This document shows, piece by piece, positions 7,649-15,423 of a DNA stretch of 21,139 nucleotides (position 1 is the first letter of the stretch; the number at the start of each line of letters is the position of its first letter). The notes below the pieces were generated by a model that worked only from the letters and a program-made list of their open reading frames with translations, had not been told where the DNA came from and did no database searches. The DNA is taken from contig WJJC01000052.1 of the NCBI GenBank assembly GCA_014729945.1, positions 1-21,139 of the forward strand, read 5' to 3'. Both the position numbers and the translations under genes were made by a program. The DNA comes from Candidatus Bathyarchaeota archaeon. GTDB taxonomy: Archaea; Thermoproteota; Bathyarchaeia; TCS64.

Positions 7649-8659
7649 ATGAATGTTTTAGATGAGGGCCATGGTGAATTATGTGGCTGGATGAGTCCCG
7701 ATGATGCACGTAAATGGATGAGGGAGAAAAAGTCTCGTATACTCACCGATAAACGAGTATCAATGAGGGACGCCGTGGGGGAGTATACTCGGGATGGAGA
7801 CTACTTCGCCATGGGTGGATTCGGGCACATCAGACTCAGTATGCAGGGCATCTATGAGTTAATCAGACAGCGTAGAAGAAACTTGACTATGGCAGGTAAG
7901 ACCAGTGTCCATGATGTGGATATATTGATCGGTGGAGACGTGGTGGATCGTATTGAATGCGCCTATGCTCACGGACACGAACTCCGTGGCTTATCCCCAT
8001 GCGGCAGAAGAGCGACCGAGTCAGGCAAAGTAAAGATTGTGGCAGAGCTGAGTAACGCAGCCTTCCAGTGGAGGTTTAAGGCTGCCTCCATGGGGTTACC
8101 TTGGTTACCAGCCCGTATTATGATGGGCACTGACACCTTCAAGTATAGTAGTTCAAAGATTGTGGAAGACCCCTTCACCGGTGATCCCATTACTTTGATA
8201 CCGGCTTGTTACCCTGATTTTGCTTTTATTCACGTGCATCGTTGTGATCGGTTTGGTAACTGCCAGATTGATGGAACCACAATAGAGGATATTGAATTAT
8301 CACGGGCCGCGAAGCGTTTGATTGTAACCACAGAAGAGATTATACCTCATGAGGAGATAATAGATCATCCGGATAGGACTGCTATACCTTTCTTTCTAGT
8401 GGACGCTGTGGTGGACTCAAAGTTTGGCTCGCATCCAGGTAATATGCCCGGGTTATATTATAGCGACGAGGAGCATATGGCTGAATGGCTCAAACTGAGC
8501 AGAAGTGAGGCAGGTGTACAGGAGTACTTGGACAAATATATCTATGGAGTCGAGAGTCAGGAAGAGTACCTAGAACGCATAGGTGGTTTGGAGAAGATGG
8601 TGTATCTCGCTAGGCTTGAGAATCTTGAGGTGCCCCTACGGGCGCCGTGGAGGAGCTAG
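7649..8659 (+). CDS. CoA-transferase subunit A (glutaconate CoA-transferase type)
   Basis: 336 residues of the class I CoA-transferase alpha-subunit fold, close in length to GctA. The core begins at about residue 39 (SMRDAVGEYTRDGDYFAMGG), with GGFGHIR at 56-62. LTMAGKTSVHDVDILIGG, ATESGKVKIVAELSNAAF and FIHVHRCDRFGNCQIDG are all typical of the subunit. The first 38 residues extend before the usual family start; ATG codons at 7691 and later are alternatives, and no strong Shine-Dalgarno sequence decides. The gene follows the dehydrogenase by 45 bases and is followed at once by subunit B, so the three form an operon. The enzyme would move CoA between acetate, acetoacetate or the acyl product of the beta-keto acid cleavage reaction. 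The exact donor and acceptor are unknown. Confidence 0.88.
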   Translation: MNVLDEGHGELCGWMSPDDARKWMREKKSRILTDKRVSMRDAVGEYTRDGDYFAMGGFGHIRLSMQGIYELIRQRRRNLTMAGKTSVHDVDILIGGDVVDRIECAYAHGHELRGLSPCGRRATESGKVKIVAELSNAAFQWRFKAASMGLPWLPARIMMGTDTFKYSSSKIVEDPFTGDPITLIPACYPDFAFIHVHRCDRFGNCQIDGTTIEDIELSRAAKRLIVTTEEIIPHEEIIDHPDRTAIPFFLVDAVVDSKFGSHPGNMPGLYYSDEEHMAEWLKLSRSEAGVQEYLDKYIYGVESQEEYLERIGGLEKMVYLARLENLEVPLRAPWRS

Positions 8660-8661
8660 AA

Positions 8662-9426
8662 ATGGAGTACAATACAACTGAGCTAATGGCATGCGCCGCT
8701 AGCAGAGAACTTGAGAACGGTAAATCTATCTTCGTGGGTACCGGGTTACCCATTATAGCCACAATGCTGGCACAGAGATTACATGCTCCGGATCTATTAA
8801 TCGTTTTTGAAGCAGGAGGTATCGGTCCAAAATTACCCACTATCCCTATCAGTGTAGGTGACAGCAGAACCTTCCATAAAGCCGTGATAGCCTCCAGCAT
8901 GGACTATGCCATGGGGTTGGCTCAAGCAGGGTTGGTTGACTATGGCTTCCTAGGTGGGGCTCAGATAGACAAGTATGGTAACCTTAACACCACGGTGATA
9001 GGTGATCATGATAAACCTAAGGTGCGTTTACCTGGTAGCGGAGGAGCTAACGATGTGGGAAGTCTATGCTCACGCACTATAATATTGATGCGACATGATA
9101 AACTACGATTCGTCGAGAAGCTGGATTACCTGACTACCCCTGGTTACCTTAATGGTCCCGGTGCCCGTGAAAAAGCCGGGTTACCCCGTGAGACAGGTCC
9201 TTACCGGGTTATCACTCAGCTTGGAGTGATGGGGTTCCATGAGGCGTCCAAGGAGATGCTTCTCCAGAGGATTCACCCCGGGGTATCTGTTGAGACTGTG
9301 TTGGATAACACTGGTTTTGATCTTTTAGTGCCCGAGGACGTGCGTTCCACGGGCCCTCCTACAGATGAGGAACTAATTCTTCTACGGGAAGATATTGATC
9401 CTAGCGGTATAGTGATAGGTAAATAA
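8662..9426 (+). CDS. CoA-transferase subunit B (glutaconate CoA-transferase type)
   Basis: 254 residues from the ATG at 8662. An in-frame GTG at 8647 overlaps the end of subunit A, but a GGAGG sequence at 8649-8653 sits about eight bases before the ATG, which I therefore prefer. The beta subunit carries the catalytic glutamate of class I CoA-transferases, here E50 in LLIVFEAGGIG. Further family features are YGFLGGAQIDKYGNLNTTV, the LPGSGGANDV block and YRVITQLGVMGF. The start lies two bases after the stop of subunit A, a typical arrangement for this obligate heteromer. It ends the rightward operon and is convergent with the zinc-ribbon gene nine bases away. Confidence 0.9.
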   Translation: MEYNTTELMACAASRELENGKSIFVGTGLPIIATMLAQRLHAPDLLIVFEAGGIGPKLPTIPISVGDSRTFHKAVIASSMDYAMGLAQAGLVDYGFLGGAQIDKYGNLNTTVIGDHDKPKVRLPGSGGANDVGSLCSRTIILMRHDKLRFVEKLDYLTTPGYLNGPGAREKAGLPRETGPYRVITQLGVMGFHEASKEMLLQRIHPGVSVETVLDNTGFDLLVPEDVRSTGPPTDEELILLREDIDPSGIVIGK

Positions 9427-9435
9427 TCCCACTTT

Positions 9436-9714
9436 TCATTTTTTTGCGTAAAGCTCTATGTAGCCGCATTTCTTGCAACGATAACCTTTGATGGACAATA
9501 CTTTTTCTTCTTCTCTTTTAATTAACCATCCTGTCATCTTTCCCGTCTTTTCATGCCAGGACATCTCAGCATCTCGTATGTTGTCGCTTCCATGCGGGAA
9601 ACTTGCGCCGGGTATTGTCATGATTCCATTCATAGAACCTTTTCCTAGGGGTGATATGTCTGTTACCCTTGCTTCACCTGGCACCATATCGCCATCACAT
9701 TTTGGACATTTCAT
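9436..9714 (-). CDS. small zinc-ribbon protein (possibly the DUF6487-type family)
   Basis: 92 residues. An N-terminal CPKC pair (C3, C6) and a C-terminal CKKC pair (C80, C83) would come together in one zinc ribbon, with an inserted domain between them. The middle has EMSWHEKTGKMTGWLIKREEE, followed by the strand GYRCKKCGYIELYAKK. This layout, CPxC, then a W-rich middle, then GYRCxxCGyielya, is that of small prokaryotic zinc-ribbon proteins I associate with the DUF6487 group; the family name is from memory. The function is unknown. The gene stands alone between two converging or diverging neighbours. Confidence 0.8.
   Translation of the reverse strand: MKCPKCDGDMVPGEARVTDISPLGKGSMNGIMTIPGASFPHGSDNIRDAEMSWHEKTGKMTGWLIKREEEKVLSIKGYRCKKCGYIELYAKK
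9439..9445 (+). terminator. T-tract terminator of the CoA-transferase operon
   Basis: A run of seven T residues follows the subunit B stop codon by about 12 bases, preceded by ACTTTTCA. Archaeal transcription commonly stops at such T tracts without a strong hairpin. It overlaps the last codons of the convergent zinc-ribbon gene. Confidence 0.4.
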
Positions 9715-9834
9715 ATGTACTTAGATGTTTTATTGTGTTTAATATTGTGCTTTTTGTTTATGCCCCTGTTTTATACATGGTTTGTTTTAGGTTGATGCTA
9801 GGCGTTTTTTGGTGTGGGTTCTTGAATGTAAACA

Positions 9835-9872
9835 GTATTATATTTAGGCAGGCCTAATATCCCTAACTATAG
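9835..9872 (+). promoter_or_regulatory. promoter with palindromic operator candidate before the C-S lyase gene
   Basis: A TATA-like stretch (TATTATATTT, about 9836-9845) is followed directly by the palindrome TAGGC-AG-GCCTA at 9845-9856. The palindrome lies just downstream of the TATA element and upstream of the expected start of transcription, where a repressor would block the polymerase. An AGGTGA sequence at 9871-9876 lies five bases before a TTG codon at 9882. Confidence 0.4.
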
Positions 9873-11066
9873 GTGAATTTATTGACCGAGAAAGATGAAT
9901 TTGGATCTTCAACAAAGTGTGTGCACTCAGGTACAGAGACAGACCCTTCATGGGGCAGCGTCGTAACTCCCATCTACCAGACCACAACCTACTCAATACC
10001 AGACGTACCTGAGCTAATCGAATTATACAGTCACAAGAAAAAAGGCTACACATATACAAGCACAGGAAACCCCACCCAGCGCGCAGCCGAGAAGAAGATC
10101 GCCGCCCTTGAGGGGGGAGAAGACGCAGCAGTGTTTTCAGCCGGGATGGGCGCCATAACCGCTACCATAAACAGTCTAGTCAGGAACGGGGATGAGGTTA
10201 TAGCTCAGAACGATCTCTATGGTGAGACTTTTCGCTTATTCAAGACCATGCCCGAGATGAGGGGGGTAAAGAGCCATTTCTTTAACGCAGCGAGAATAGA
10301 TGAAGTAGAGGATTTGATCAATGAAAAGACTCGGCTTCTCTACCTAGAGACACCTACGAACCCCTTGCTGAAACTGGTGGATATAGAAAAAGCTACAGAG
10401 ATCGCCAGAGATCACGGCGTAACCACTATTCTGGATAATACTTTTGCTTCTCCATTAAACCAGCGTGGATTAGATCTGGGGGTAGACATAGTGGTTGAGA
10501 GCGCTACCAAGTCTCTCTCAGGGCATCACCACGTTGTATGCGGCGCAGCTATAAGCACAAAGAAACACATTAAAGCAATCAAACATATGAGGGGCGACTA
10601 TGGTCAGACCTTAGACCCCTTTGGCGCTTTCTTGTTGATTACAGGCATGCAAACGATGTCCCTGCGTATTGAACGCATGAACGCTAACGCATTAGCATTG
10701 GCTGAGTTCCTAGAGGAAAGTCCCAAGGTTGAGCGAGTATATTATCCAGGTTTACCGAGTCACCCTCAGCATGACATTGCTAAGAAGCAGATGCATGGCT
10801 TTGGAAGTATGGTTTCTTTTAAGGTGAAAGGTGGATTGGATGCTATCACTCACTTGTTTAACCATCTAGAGTTGGTAAAGCTCGCCACCTCATTGGGGGG
10901 CGTCGATACCATCGCCACCATTCCATGTATATCCACACATGGTGGGCTCTCAAAGGAGGCGCAACTCAAAGTGGGTATCACCGAGAACTTGGTGAGGGCG
11001 AGCATAGGTATAGAGGATTATTCCGATCTAGAAAACGACTTTAAAAATGCCCTATCCCACCTATAA
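9873..11066 (+). CDS. trans-sulfuration family PLP enzyme (cystathionine gamma-lyase / gamma-synthase / methionine gamma-lyase type)
   Basis: 397 residues, full length. The enzyme breaks or forms C-S bonds of homocysteine, cystathionine or methionine derivatives. Visible features are TPIYQTTTY (32-40), YTSTGNPTQ (61-69), the cofactor aspartate in ILDNTFASP (D188), the Schiff-base lysine K213 in ESATKSLSGHHHVV, and the substrate-carboxylate arginine in LVRASIGIEDYSDL. The tyrosine and arginine that hold the PLP phosphate of the partner subunit normally read Y-x-R; here they read Y61-T-S63, so the arginine is replaced. The sequence cannot separate lyase from synthase. The frame opens with GTG at 9873, about 33 bases after a TATA element. 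TTG at 9882, with AGGTGA five bases upstream, is an equally good start. A T tract follows the stop. Confidence 0.9.
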   Translation: MNLLTEKDEFGSSTKCVHSGTETDPSWGSVVTPIYQTTTYSIPDVPELIELYSHKKKGYTYTSTGNPTQRAAEKKIAALEGGEDAAVFSAGMGAITATINSLVRNGDEVIAQNDLYGETFRLFKTMPEMRGVKSHFFNAARIDEVEDLINEKTRLLYLETPTNPLLKLVDIEKATEIARDHGVTTILDNTFASPLNQRGLDLGVDIVVESATKSLSGHHHVVCGAAISTKKHIKAIKHMRGDYGQTLDPFGAFLLITGMQTMSLRIERMNANALALAEFLEESPKVERVYYPGLPSHPQHDIAKKQMHGFGSMVSFKVKGGLDAITHLFNHLELVKLATSLGGVDTIATIPCISTHGGLSKEAQLKVGITENLVRASIGIEDYSDLENDFKNALSHL

Positions 11067-11390
11067 CCTTGCAACCAACTGAATTGAACGCTGGTCTTCT
11101 TTTTTAACCTTGAACCGTGAATAGATACTGGACAGGATATATGTTACTAAATTAGTTGAAGGCAATGTACCCCTACTTTTCCAAAATCCAACACTAGAAG
11201 AAAATCGTAATCATTAATCAGAACCACTTAGCTACCTTTGGAATGTCTATGCTATGATTTTGACCATATTGATGTTGCTAGTTTCCCCAGAGTACTTATA
11301 TTTGGAGCTCCCTGTTTTTAACTAATATAACCTAAAATCACTTAGTCTTTATTTAAAGAGCTGCTACATCTGCAATTCATTCTTTCCGAT
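11067..11390. other. 324-base intergenic region before the Lrp gene
   Basis: Apart from the T-rich terminator near 11100 and a TATA-like palindrome CTTTA-TT-TAAAG at 11347-11358, I see nothing here. Short frames on the plus strand reach at most about 14 codons, and no tRNA- or riboswitch-like structure is evident. The palindrome lies about 38 bases before the ATG at 11391 and may be promoter and operator combined. Confidence 0.4.
11095..11105 (+). terminator. T-rich terminator after the C-S lyase gene
   Basis: The sequence TCTTCTTTTTT, about 30 bases after the stop codon, is a pyrimidine run ending in six T residues. It fits a hairpin-independent archaeal terminator. Confidence 0.4.
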
Positions 11391-11954
11391 ATGATCAAAG
11401 ATCTAAGAATGCATCAGCATAACAAATCATTCATTGTATTATTTCCGAACCCAATATATACCACTCGGATAAGTATTCAATCGATTGGCTTGAAACTGGA
11501 AAAAACAGACATAAAAATACTCGATGAACTACAAAAAAACGCTAAAATGAGCTACCGGGAACTCTCTGAAAACACTAGCATACCTAGCTCGACCCTACAT
11601 GATAAAGTCAAAAAAATGGAAGAAGAAGGTATCATAAAGCAATATACAACAATCATCAAAGACGAAGCTATAGGTTGCACACAACTATCCATAATAGGTG
11701 TAGAAACAGGCGCAGAGCTATATGGAGATGTAGCAAAAAATCTGACAAACATTCCTGAGATAGTGGAGGTCTATGGCACCACAGCCCAATACGATCTAAT
11801 GATAAAACTAAGAGCTTACAATAGAAAACATCTAGGAGAAACACTAAACAAAATAAGAAATATACACGGTGTTAATGACATAAACGTAGCCATCGCCCTA
11901 GAAGTCTTCAAAGAAGAACACACATTACCGATAATGTACGAACACACCAACTAA
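11391..11954 (+). CDS. Lrp/AsnC family transcriptional regulator
   Basis: 187 residues from the ATG at 11391. The family core starts at about residue 34 (LKLEKTDIKILDELQKNAKM). The helix-turn-helix is MSYRELSENTSIPSSTLHDKV, and the RAM ligand-binding domain holds VEVYGTTAQYDLMIKLRA. Normal family length is about 150 residues, so the first 33 residues, which lack the expected pattern, may not be translated. A TTG at 11490 would give 154 residues and has a TATA-like AATATATA about 34 bases upstream. Proteins of this family bind DNA as dimers or octamers and respond to amino acids. The target here is unknown, but the gene sits between the C-S lyase and the calcium ATPase, and the palindromes in this stretch are candidate binding sites. 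The stand-alone RAM protein at 1158-1397 could be a partner. Confidence 0.9.
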   Translation: MIKDLRMHQHNKSFIVLFPNPIYTTRISIQSIGLKLEKTDIKILDELQKNAKMSYRELSENTSIPSSTLHDKVKKMEEEGIIKQYTTIIKDEAIGCTQLSIIGVETGAELYGDVAKNLTNIPEIVEVYGTTAQYDLMIKLRAYNRKHLGETLNKIRNIHGVNDINVAIALEVFKEEHTLPIMYEHTN

Positions 11955-11961
11955 AAATAAA

Positions 11962-11998
11962 CCCCTTAGGGGGTGGTGAAGTGGCTTTCAACACCACC
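11962..11998 (+). repeat. two overlapping inverted repeats between the Lrp and ATPase genes
   Basis: CCCC-TTA-GGGG at 11962-11972 and GGTGGTG (11972-11978) pairing with CACCACC (11992-11998) across a 13-base loop lie eight bases after the Lrp stop codon. They share one G, so the two hairpins may compete. They could act as a terminator for the regulator gene or as an element in the ATPase leader. Confidence 0.4.
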
Positions 11999-12089
11999 AA
12001 GTCTTTCATATAAAAGCAATTTGAACTTACGATAGATTTAATAGATATCGGAGATTTTACAATTGACATTAGGAGAAACCGGATAAAGA

Positions 12090-14804
12090 TTGGATGACGC
12101 TCCCGAGGGAAATGGTTCCCCCACAGATGATGTTGAATTTTATAGATACTCTACTCAAGAAACCTACCAAAAACTAGAAACAAGAGAAGAAGGATTAACC
12201 GAAGACGAAGCCAAAAAAAGATACAAGAAATATGGTCCAAATGAACTGGTGGAAGAAAAGAAAACCACAGCATTAGAGATATTCGTAAACCAGTTCAAAA
12301 GCATCCTAATCCTGATACTAATAGCTGCTGCTGCAGTATCAGGCTTCATCCTTCACGAGTACACAGATATGGCTGTTATTCTAATCATCGTAGTACTAAA
12401 CTCCATTATAGGTTTCATACAGGAATACCGTGCTGAACAAGCCGTTGAGGCGTTAAAACAAATGGTCTCTCCTAAGTGCAAAGTAATAAGAAACGATACA
12501 ATCCAGGAGATACCCGCTGACAGGATAGTTCCCGGAGATATACTTGTAATCGAGGAAGGCGACAGGATCCCTGCAGACGCACGGCTTACTAACGCAGTTA
12601 ACCTCAAAATAGATGAATCTCCCCTTACCGGAGAATCAACAACCGTCACAAAAAAACCTGAACTAATCAAAGAAGAAACCTCACTCGCCCAAAGAACTAA
12701 CATAGTTTACATGGGGACCCATGCCACTTATGGACGCGGTAAGGCCATAATAACCTCCACAGGGATGTCAACCGAGTTCGGAAACATCGCCAAGATGATA
12801 CAATCTATCGAGGAAGAAACTTCACCACTAAAAAAGAAGACAGAGAAACTGGGAAGACAACTAGGCGTAATAGCCCTCATAGGATGTATAATGGTATTCA
12901 TAGTAGACTATCTGAATGGCATTAGTTTAGTCAACTCGTTCCTCAGCGCAGTAAGTTTAGCCGTTAGTGCCATACCAGAAGGATTGCCAACTGTACTTGT
13001 AATCACATTATCCCTTGGGGCCCAACGAATGGCAAGACAAAACGCCATCGTACGCAAACTGAACTCAGTTGAAACCTTGGGTACAACCACCGTAATCTGC
13101 AGTGATAAAACAGGCACCATAACGAAGAATGAGATGACAGTTAGACAAGTAGAGACAGAGAATAACAGCATAGACATAACTGGAGAAGGATACACAAGAG
13201 ACGGTAAATTCATAGAAAATGGAGATAAAATAAAGCCACGAAGAAACTTCGAACTTGAGTTAATACTCAAAACGGGTCTACTATGCAACAACTCATCAAT
13301 AGTTGAGGACCCAGAGATCGGGCCATACATCACAGGAGATCCAACAGAGGGCGCCATCCTCATAGCCGCCGTTAAGTCAGGGCTAATACCCGAAAAAGTT
13401 GAAAAAGAGAACCCACGAGTCTGGGAGCTCCCCTTTGACTCACGCCGCAAGATGATGAGTACCATTAACGAGACAGAAAACGGGTTAAGAGTATACGCAA
13501 AAGGCGCTCCAGAGGTAATACTAGAAAAAAGCAATCAGATATACAGCAATGGTGCAATTAAAGAGTTAACAGAAAAACACAGAGAAGAAATCAAGGACAA
13601 GGTTGAGGAATTGGCGGAAAGAGCCCTGAGAGTCCTTGCCTTTGCGTATAAAGAAACAGAAAAACAAGACGAATACCAACAAGAGGAAACAGAATCAGAT
13701 CTAATATTCATCGGATTAATGGGTATGATGGACCCACCCCGAGAAGAGGTACCGGCAGCAATAGAACTCTGCCGGAAAGCAGGAATACGCCCAGTAATGA
13801 TCACCGGAGACCATGAAGATACCGCAGTAGCCATAGCCCGGGAAGTAGGCATAATCACAGAGGGTGATAGTGACTCAGTTACAGGAATGGAGCTATCCGA
13901 AATGACCGATGCTGAACTATCCGATATAGTTGACAAAGTTTCAGTCTATGCAAGGGTTAGCCCAGAACATAAGGTTCGCATTGCACAAGCTCTGAGATCG
14001 AAGGGCAATATAGTAGCTATGACTGGCGACGGAGTTAACGACGCCCCAGCTATCAAGGCAGCGGACATAGGAGTTGCAATGGGAATCAAAGGTACAGATG
14101 TCTCAAAGGAAGCAGCGGACATGGTGCTCGCCGACGACAACTTCGCCTCAATAGTAAGAGCAGTAGAACAGGGCAGAATCATCTATGATAACATACGTAA
14201 ATTCATGCGGTTCATGATATCCAGCAACTTTGATGAGATGATAGTTATATCAAGCTTCGTACTAGCGGGGCTACCTATGCCTTTCCTACCTGTAATGATA
14301 CTCTGGTTAAACCTTGTAACCGATGGAGGTCCAGCCATAGCTCTGAGCATGGATAAACCTACAGATGATCTCATGTCTATACCACCCCGAGACCCCAAAG
14401 AGGGGATACTCCATGGCATGTACCTTTTCATAGCTGCCTATGTAGTCCTCCAGTCAGGCAGCACAGCGGCCACATTTATCTGGAAATACTTAATACAGGG
14501 CGCCTCTCTGGCGGCCTCAAGAACAACCGCTTTCATGCAGGCATGTATATTCGAGTTAGTTGTAGTATGGAACTGTAGATCGGAGAACCACAACGTATTA
14601 CGAACAGGGTTCAACAACAGATACCTGCTAGCAGCTACCCTAATAGGAGGCCTGTTGACCATATCTCTTAGCTATGTACCCTTCCTGCAAAACGTCTTCC
14701 ACACCGTTCCCCTAACGCTGCAGGACTGGGCTTGGATATTCGGAATATCATTAACAGGGTTCTTGGTACTACCAGAACTTTTCTTCAGGAACAAGGAAAA
14801 CTAG
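12090..14804 (+). CDS. P2A-type Ca2+-transporting P-type ATPase
   Basis: 904 residues. This membrane pump uses ATP through an aspartyl-phosphate to export Ca2+. Motifs in order are a cation-ATPase N-terminal domain, two membrane helices (about 67-115), the actuator loop TGES (180-183), PEGLP in helix M4 (296-300), the phosphorylated D339 in DKTGT, MITGD, the hinge TGDGVNDAP (645-653), and the C-terminal membrane block. The calcium ligands of SERCA are kept: E297 in PEGLP, N713 and E716 in SSNFDE of M5, and N741, T744 and D745 in LWLNLVTDG of M6. This supports Ca2+ rather than K+, Na+ or heavy metals. The start is TTG at 12090, the first possible start after an in-frame TAA at 12084. AGGAG lies rather far upstream (12071-12075). 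The gene is followed within three bases by a convergent small gene. No regulator of calcium is nearby. Confidence 0.93.
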   Translation: MDDAPEGNGSPTDDVEFYRYSTQETYQKLETREEGLTEDEAKKRYKKYGPNELVEEKKTTALEIFVNQFKSILILILIAAAAVSGFILHEYTDMAVILIIVVLNSIIGFIQEYRAEQAVEALKQMVSPKCKVIRNDTIQEIPADRIVPGDILVIEEGDRIPADARLTNAVNLKIDESPLTGESTTVTKKPELIKEETSLAQRTNIVYMGTHATYGRGKAIITSTGMSTEFGNIAKMIQSIEEETSPLKKKTEKLGRQLGVIALIGCIMVFIVDYLNGISLVNSFLSAVSLAVSAIPEGLPTVLVITLSLGAQRMARQNAIVRKLNSVETLGTTTVICSDKTGTITKNEMTVRQVETENNSIDITGEGYTRDGKFIENGDKIKPRRNFELELILKTGLLCNNSSIVEDPEIGPYITGDPTEGAILIAAVKSGLIPEKVEKENPRVWELPFDSRRKMMSTINETENGLRVYAKGAPEVILEKSNQIYSNGAIKELTEKHREEIKDKVEELAERALRVLAFAYKETEKQDEYQQEETESDLIFIGLMGMMDPPREEVPAAIELCRKAGIRPVMITGDHEDTAVAIAREVGIITEGDSDSVTGMELSEMTDAELSDIVDKVSVYARVSPEHKVRIAQALRSKGNIVAMTGDGVNDAPAIKAADIGVAMGIKGTDVSKEAADMVLADDNFASIVRAVEQGRIIYDNIRKFMRFMISSNFDEMIVISSFVLAGLPMPFLPVMILWLNLVTDGGPAIALSMDKPTDDLMSIPPRDPKEGILHGMYLFIAAYVVLQSGSTAATFIWKYLIQGASLAASRTTAFMQACIFELVVVWNCRSENHNVLRTGFNNRYLLAATLIGGLLTISLSYVPFLQNVFHTVPLTLQDWAWIFGISLTGFLVLPELFFRNKEN

Positions 14805-14818
14805 ACATTATCTAGTTT
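14798..14818. terminator. palindrome at the convergent stop codons
   Basis: AAACTAG at 14798-14804 and CTAGTTT at 14812-14818 form a perfect 7-base inverted repeat with a 7-base loop. It contains the stop codons of both convergent genes. A short hairpin here could serve both strands; it is weak and has no long T tract. Confidence 0.35.
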
Positions 14819-15152
14819 CAATGAATTTCTGAATATCTTCAAGGATCTCTGAGATAGGTCCTGGGTCAGTAGAAACTAGTATGATTTTTTCGTTTTTCTT
14901 AAAAAAGAAGAAATTTACCTTTTCCATACAGGCTCCAGACATGATTAGTTCACCAAACTTTTCATTATATTTCTGAAACATAGTTATCATTGCAGTTGCA
15001 GTTATGTTGAGGAAATTCCAGTCATCGTCCAGTTCAATAGAATCCAGATCTTTTCTTGAAACTCTCTCGCTTTCACCCATAGGTGTGTTTAGAGAAACAA
15101 CCATCCTTATTCTTTTATTAGAGTTAAGAATTTCTTCAAGCAGATCAACCAT
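14808..15152 (-). CDS. small roadblock/LC7-like domain protein (tentative)
   Basis: 114 residues with no clear match. The layout fits the roadblock/LC7 (MglB-like) fold: a short helix (MVDLLEEILNSN), strand IRMVVSLNTP, a central helix LNITATAMITMFQKYNEKFGE (about 48-68), strands LIMSG and VNFFFFKK, then EKIILVSTDPG and a last helix SEILEDIQKFIET. Roadblock proteins are small cytoplasmic dimers that work with Ras-like GTPases or, in archaea, often sit beside signalling genes. No active-site motif is expected. The gene is transcribed away from the large histidine kinase across a 271-base gap and converges on the ATPase gene. The open frame and codon use make it a real gene; the fold call is my inference. 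Confidence 0.6.
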   Translation of the reverse strand: MVDLLEEILNSNKRIRMVVSLNTPMGESERVSRKDLDSIELDDDWNFLNITATAMITMFQKYNEKFGELIMSGACMEKVNFFFFKKNEKIILVSTDPGPISEILEDIQKFIETR

Positions 15153-15423
15153 AAATAAGAATACACTTCTAAGAATTTAAAGATAAACTATCCCAATTTC
15201 AAATGATTAAGCCTCATCTTAACCTATTTTCTTCAATATTTTGATCCCTAATCCTAATTGATCTGATTAAGTACGAAAGAGCTTGCAGTTTACTAAAAAT
15301 GATACAGAACCATCAGAGCAGTTATTATTCCAAGGAGAACCATATATGTAGGAATAATAGGTATCAAAAACGGGATAAACTCTTAATGGACTCAAATTCA
15401 CTCTACAAGAGGGTCCAACCTCA

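Noticed and set aside
12908..13534. A 208-codon minus-strand frame inside the calcium ATPase gene
   Set aside because: The plus strand here carries the conserved PEGLP and DKTGT motifs. The antisense frame is Ser/Leu-rich and typical of a shadow.
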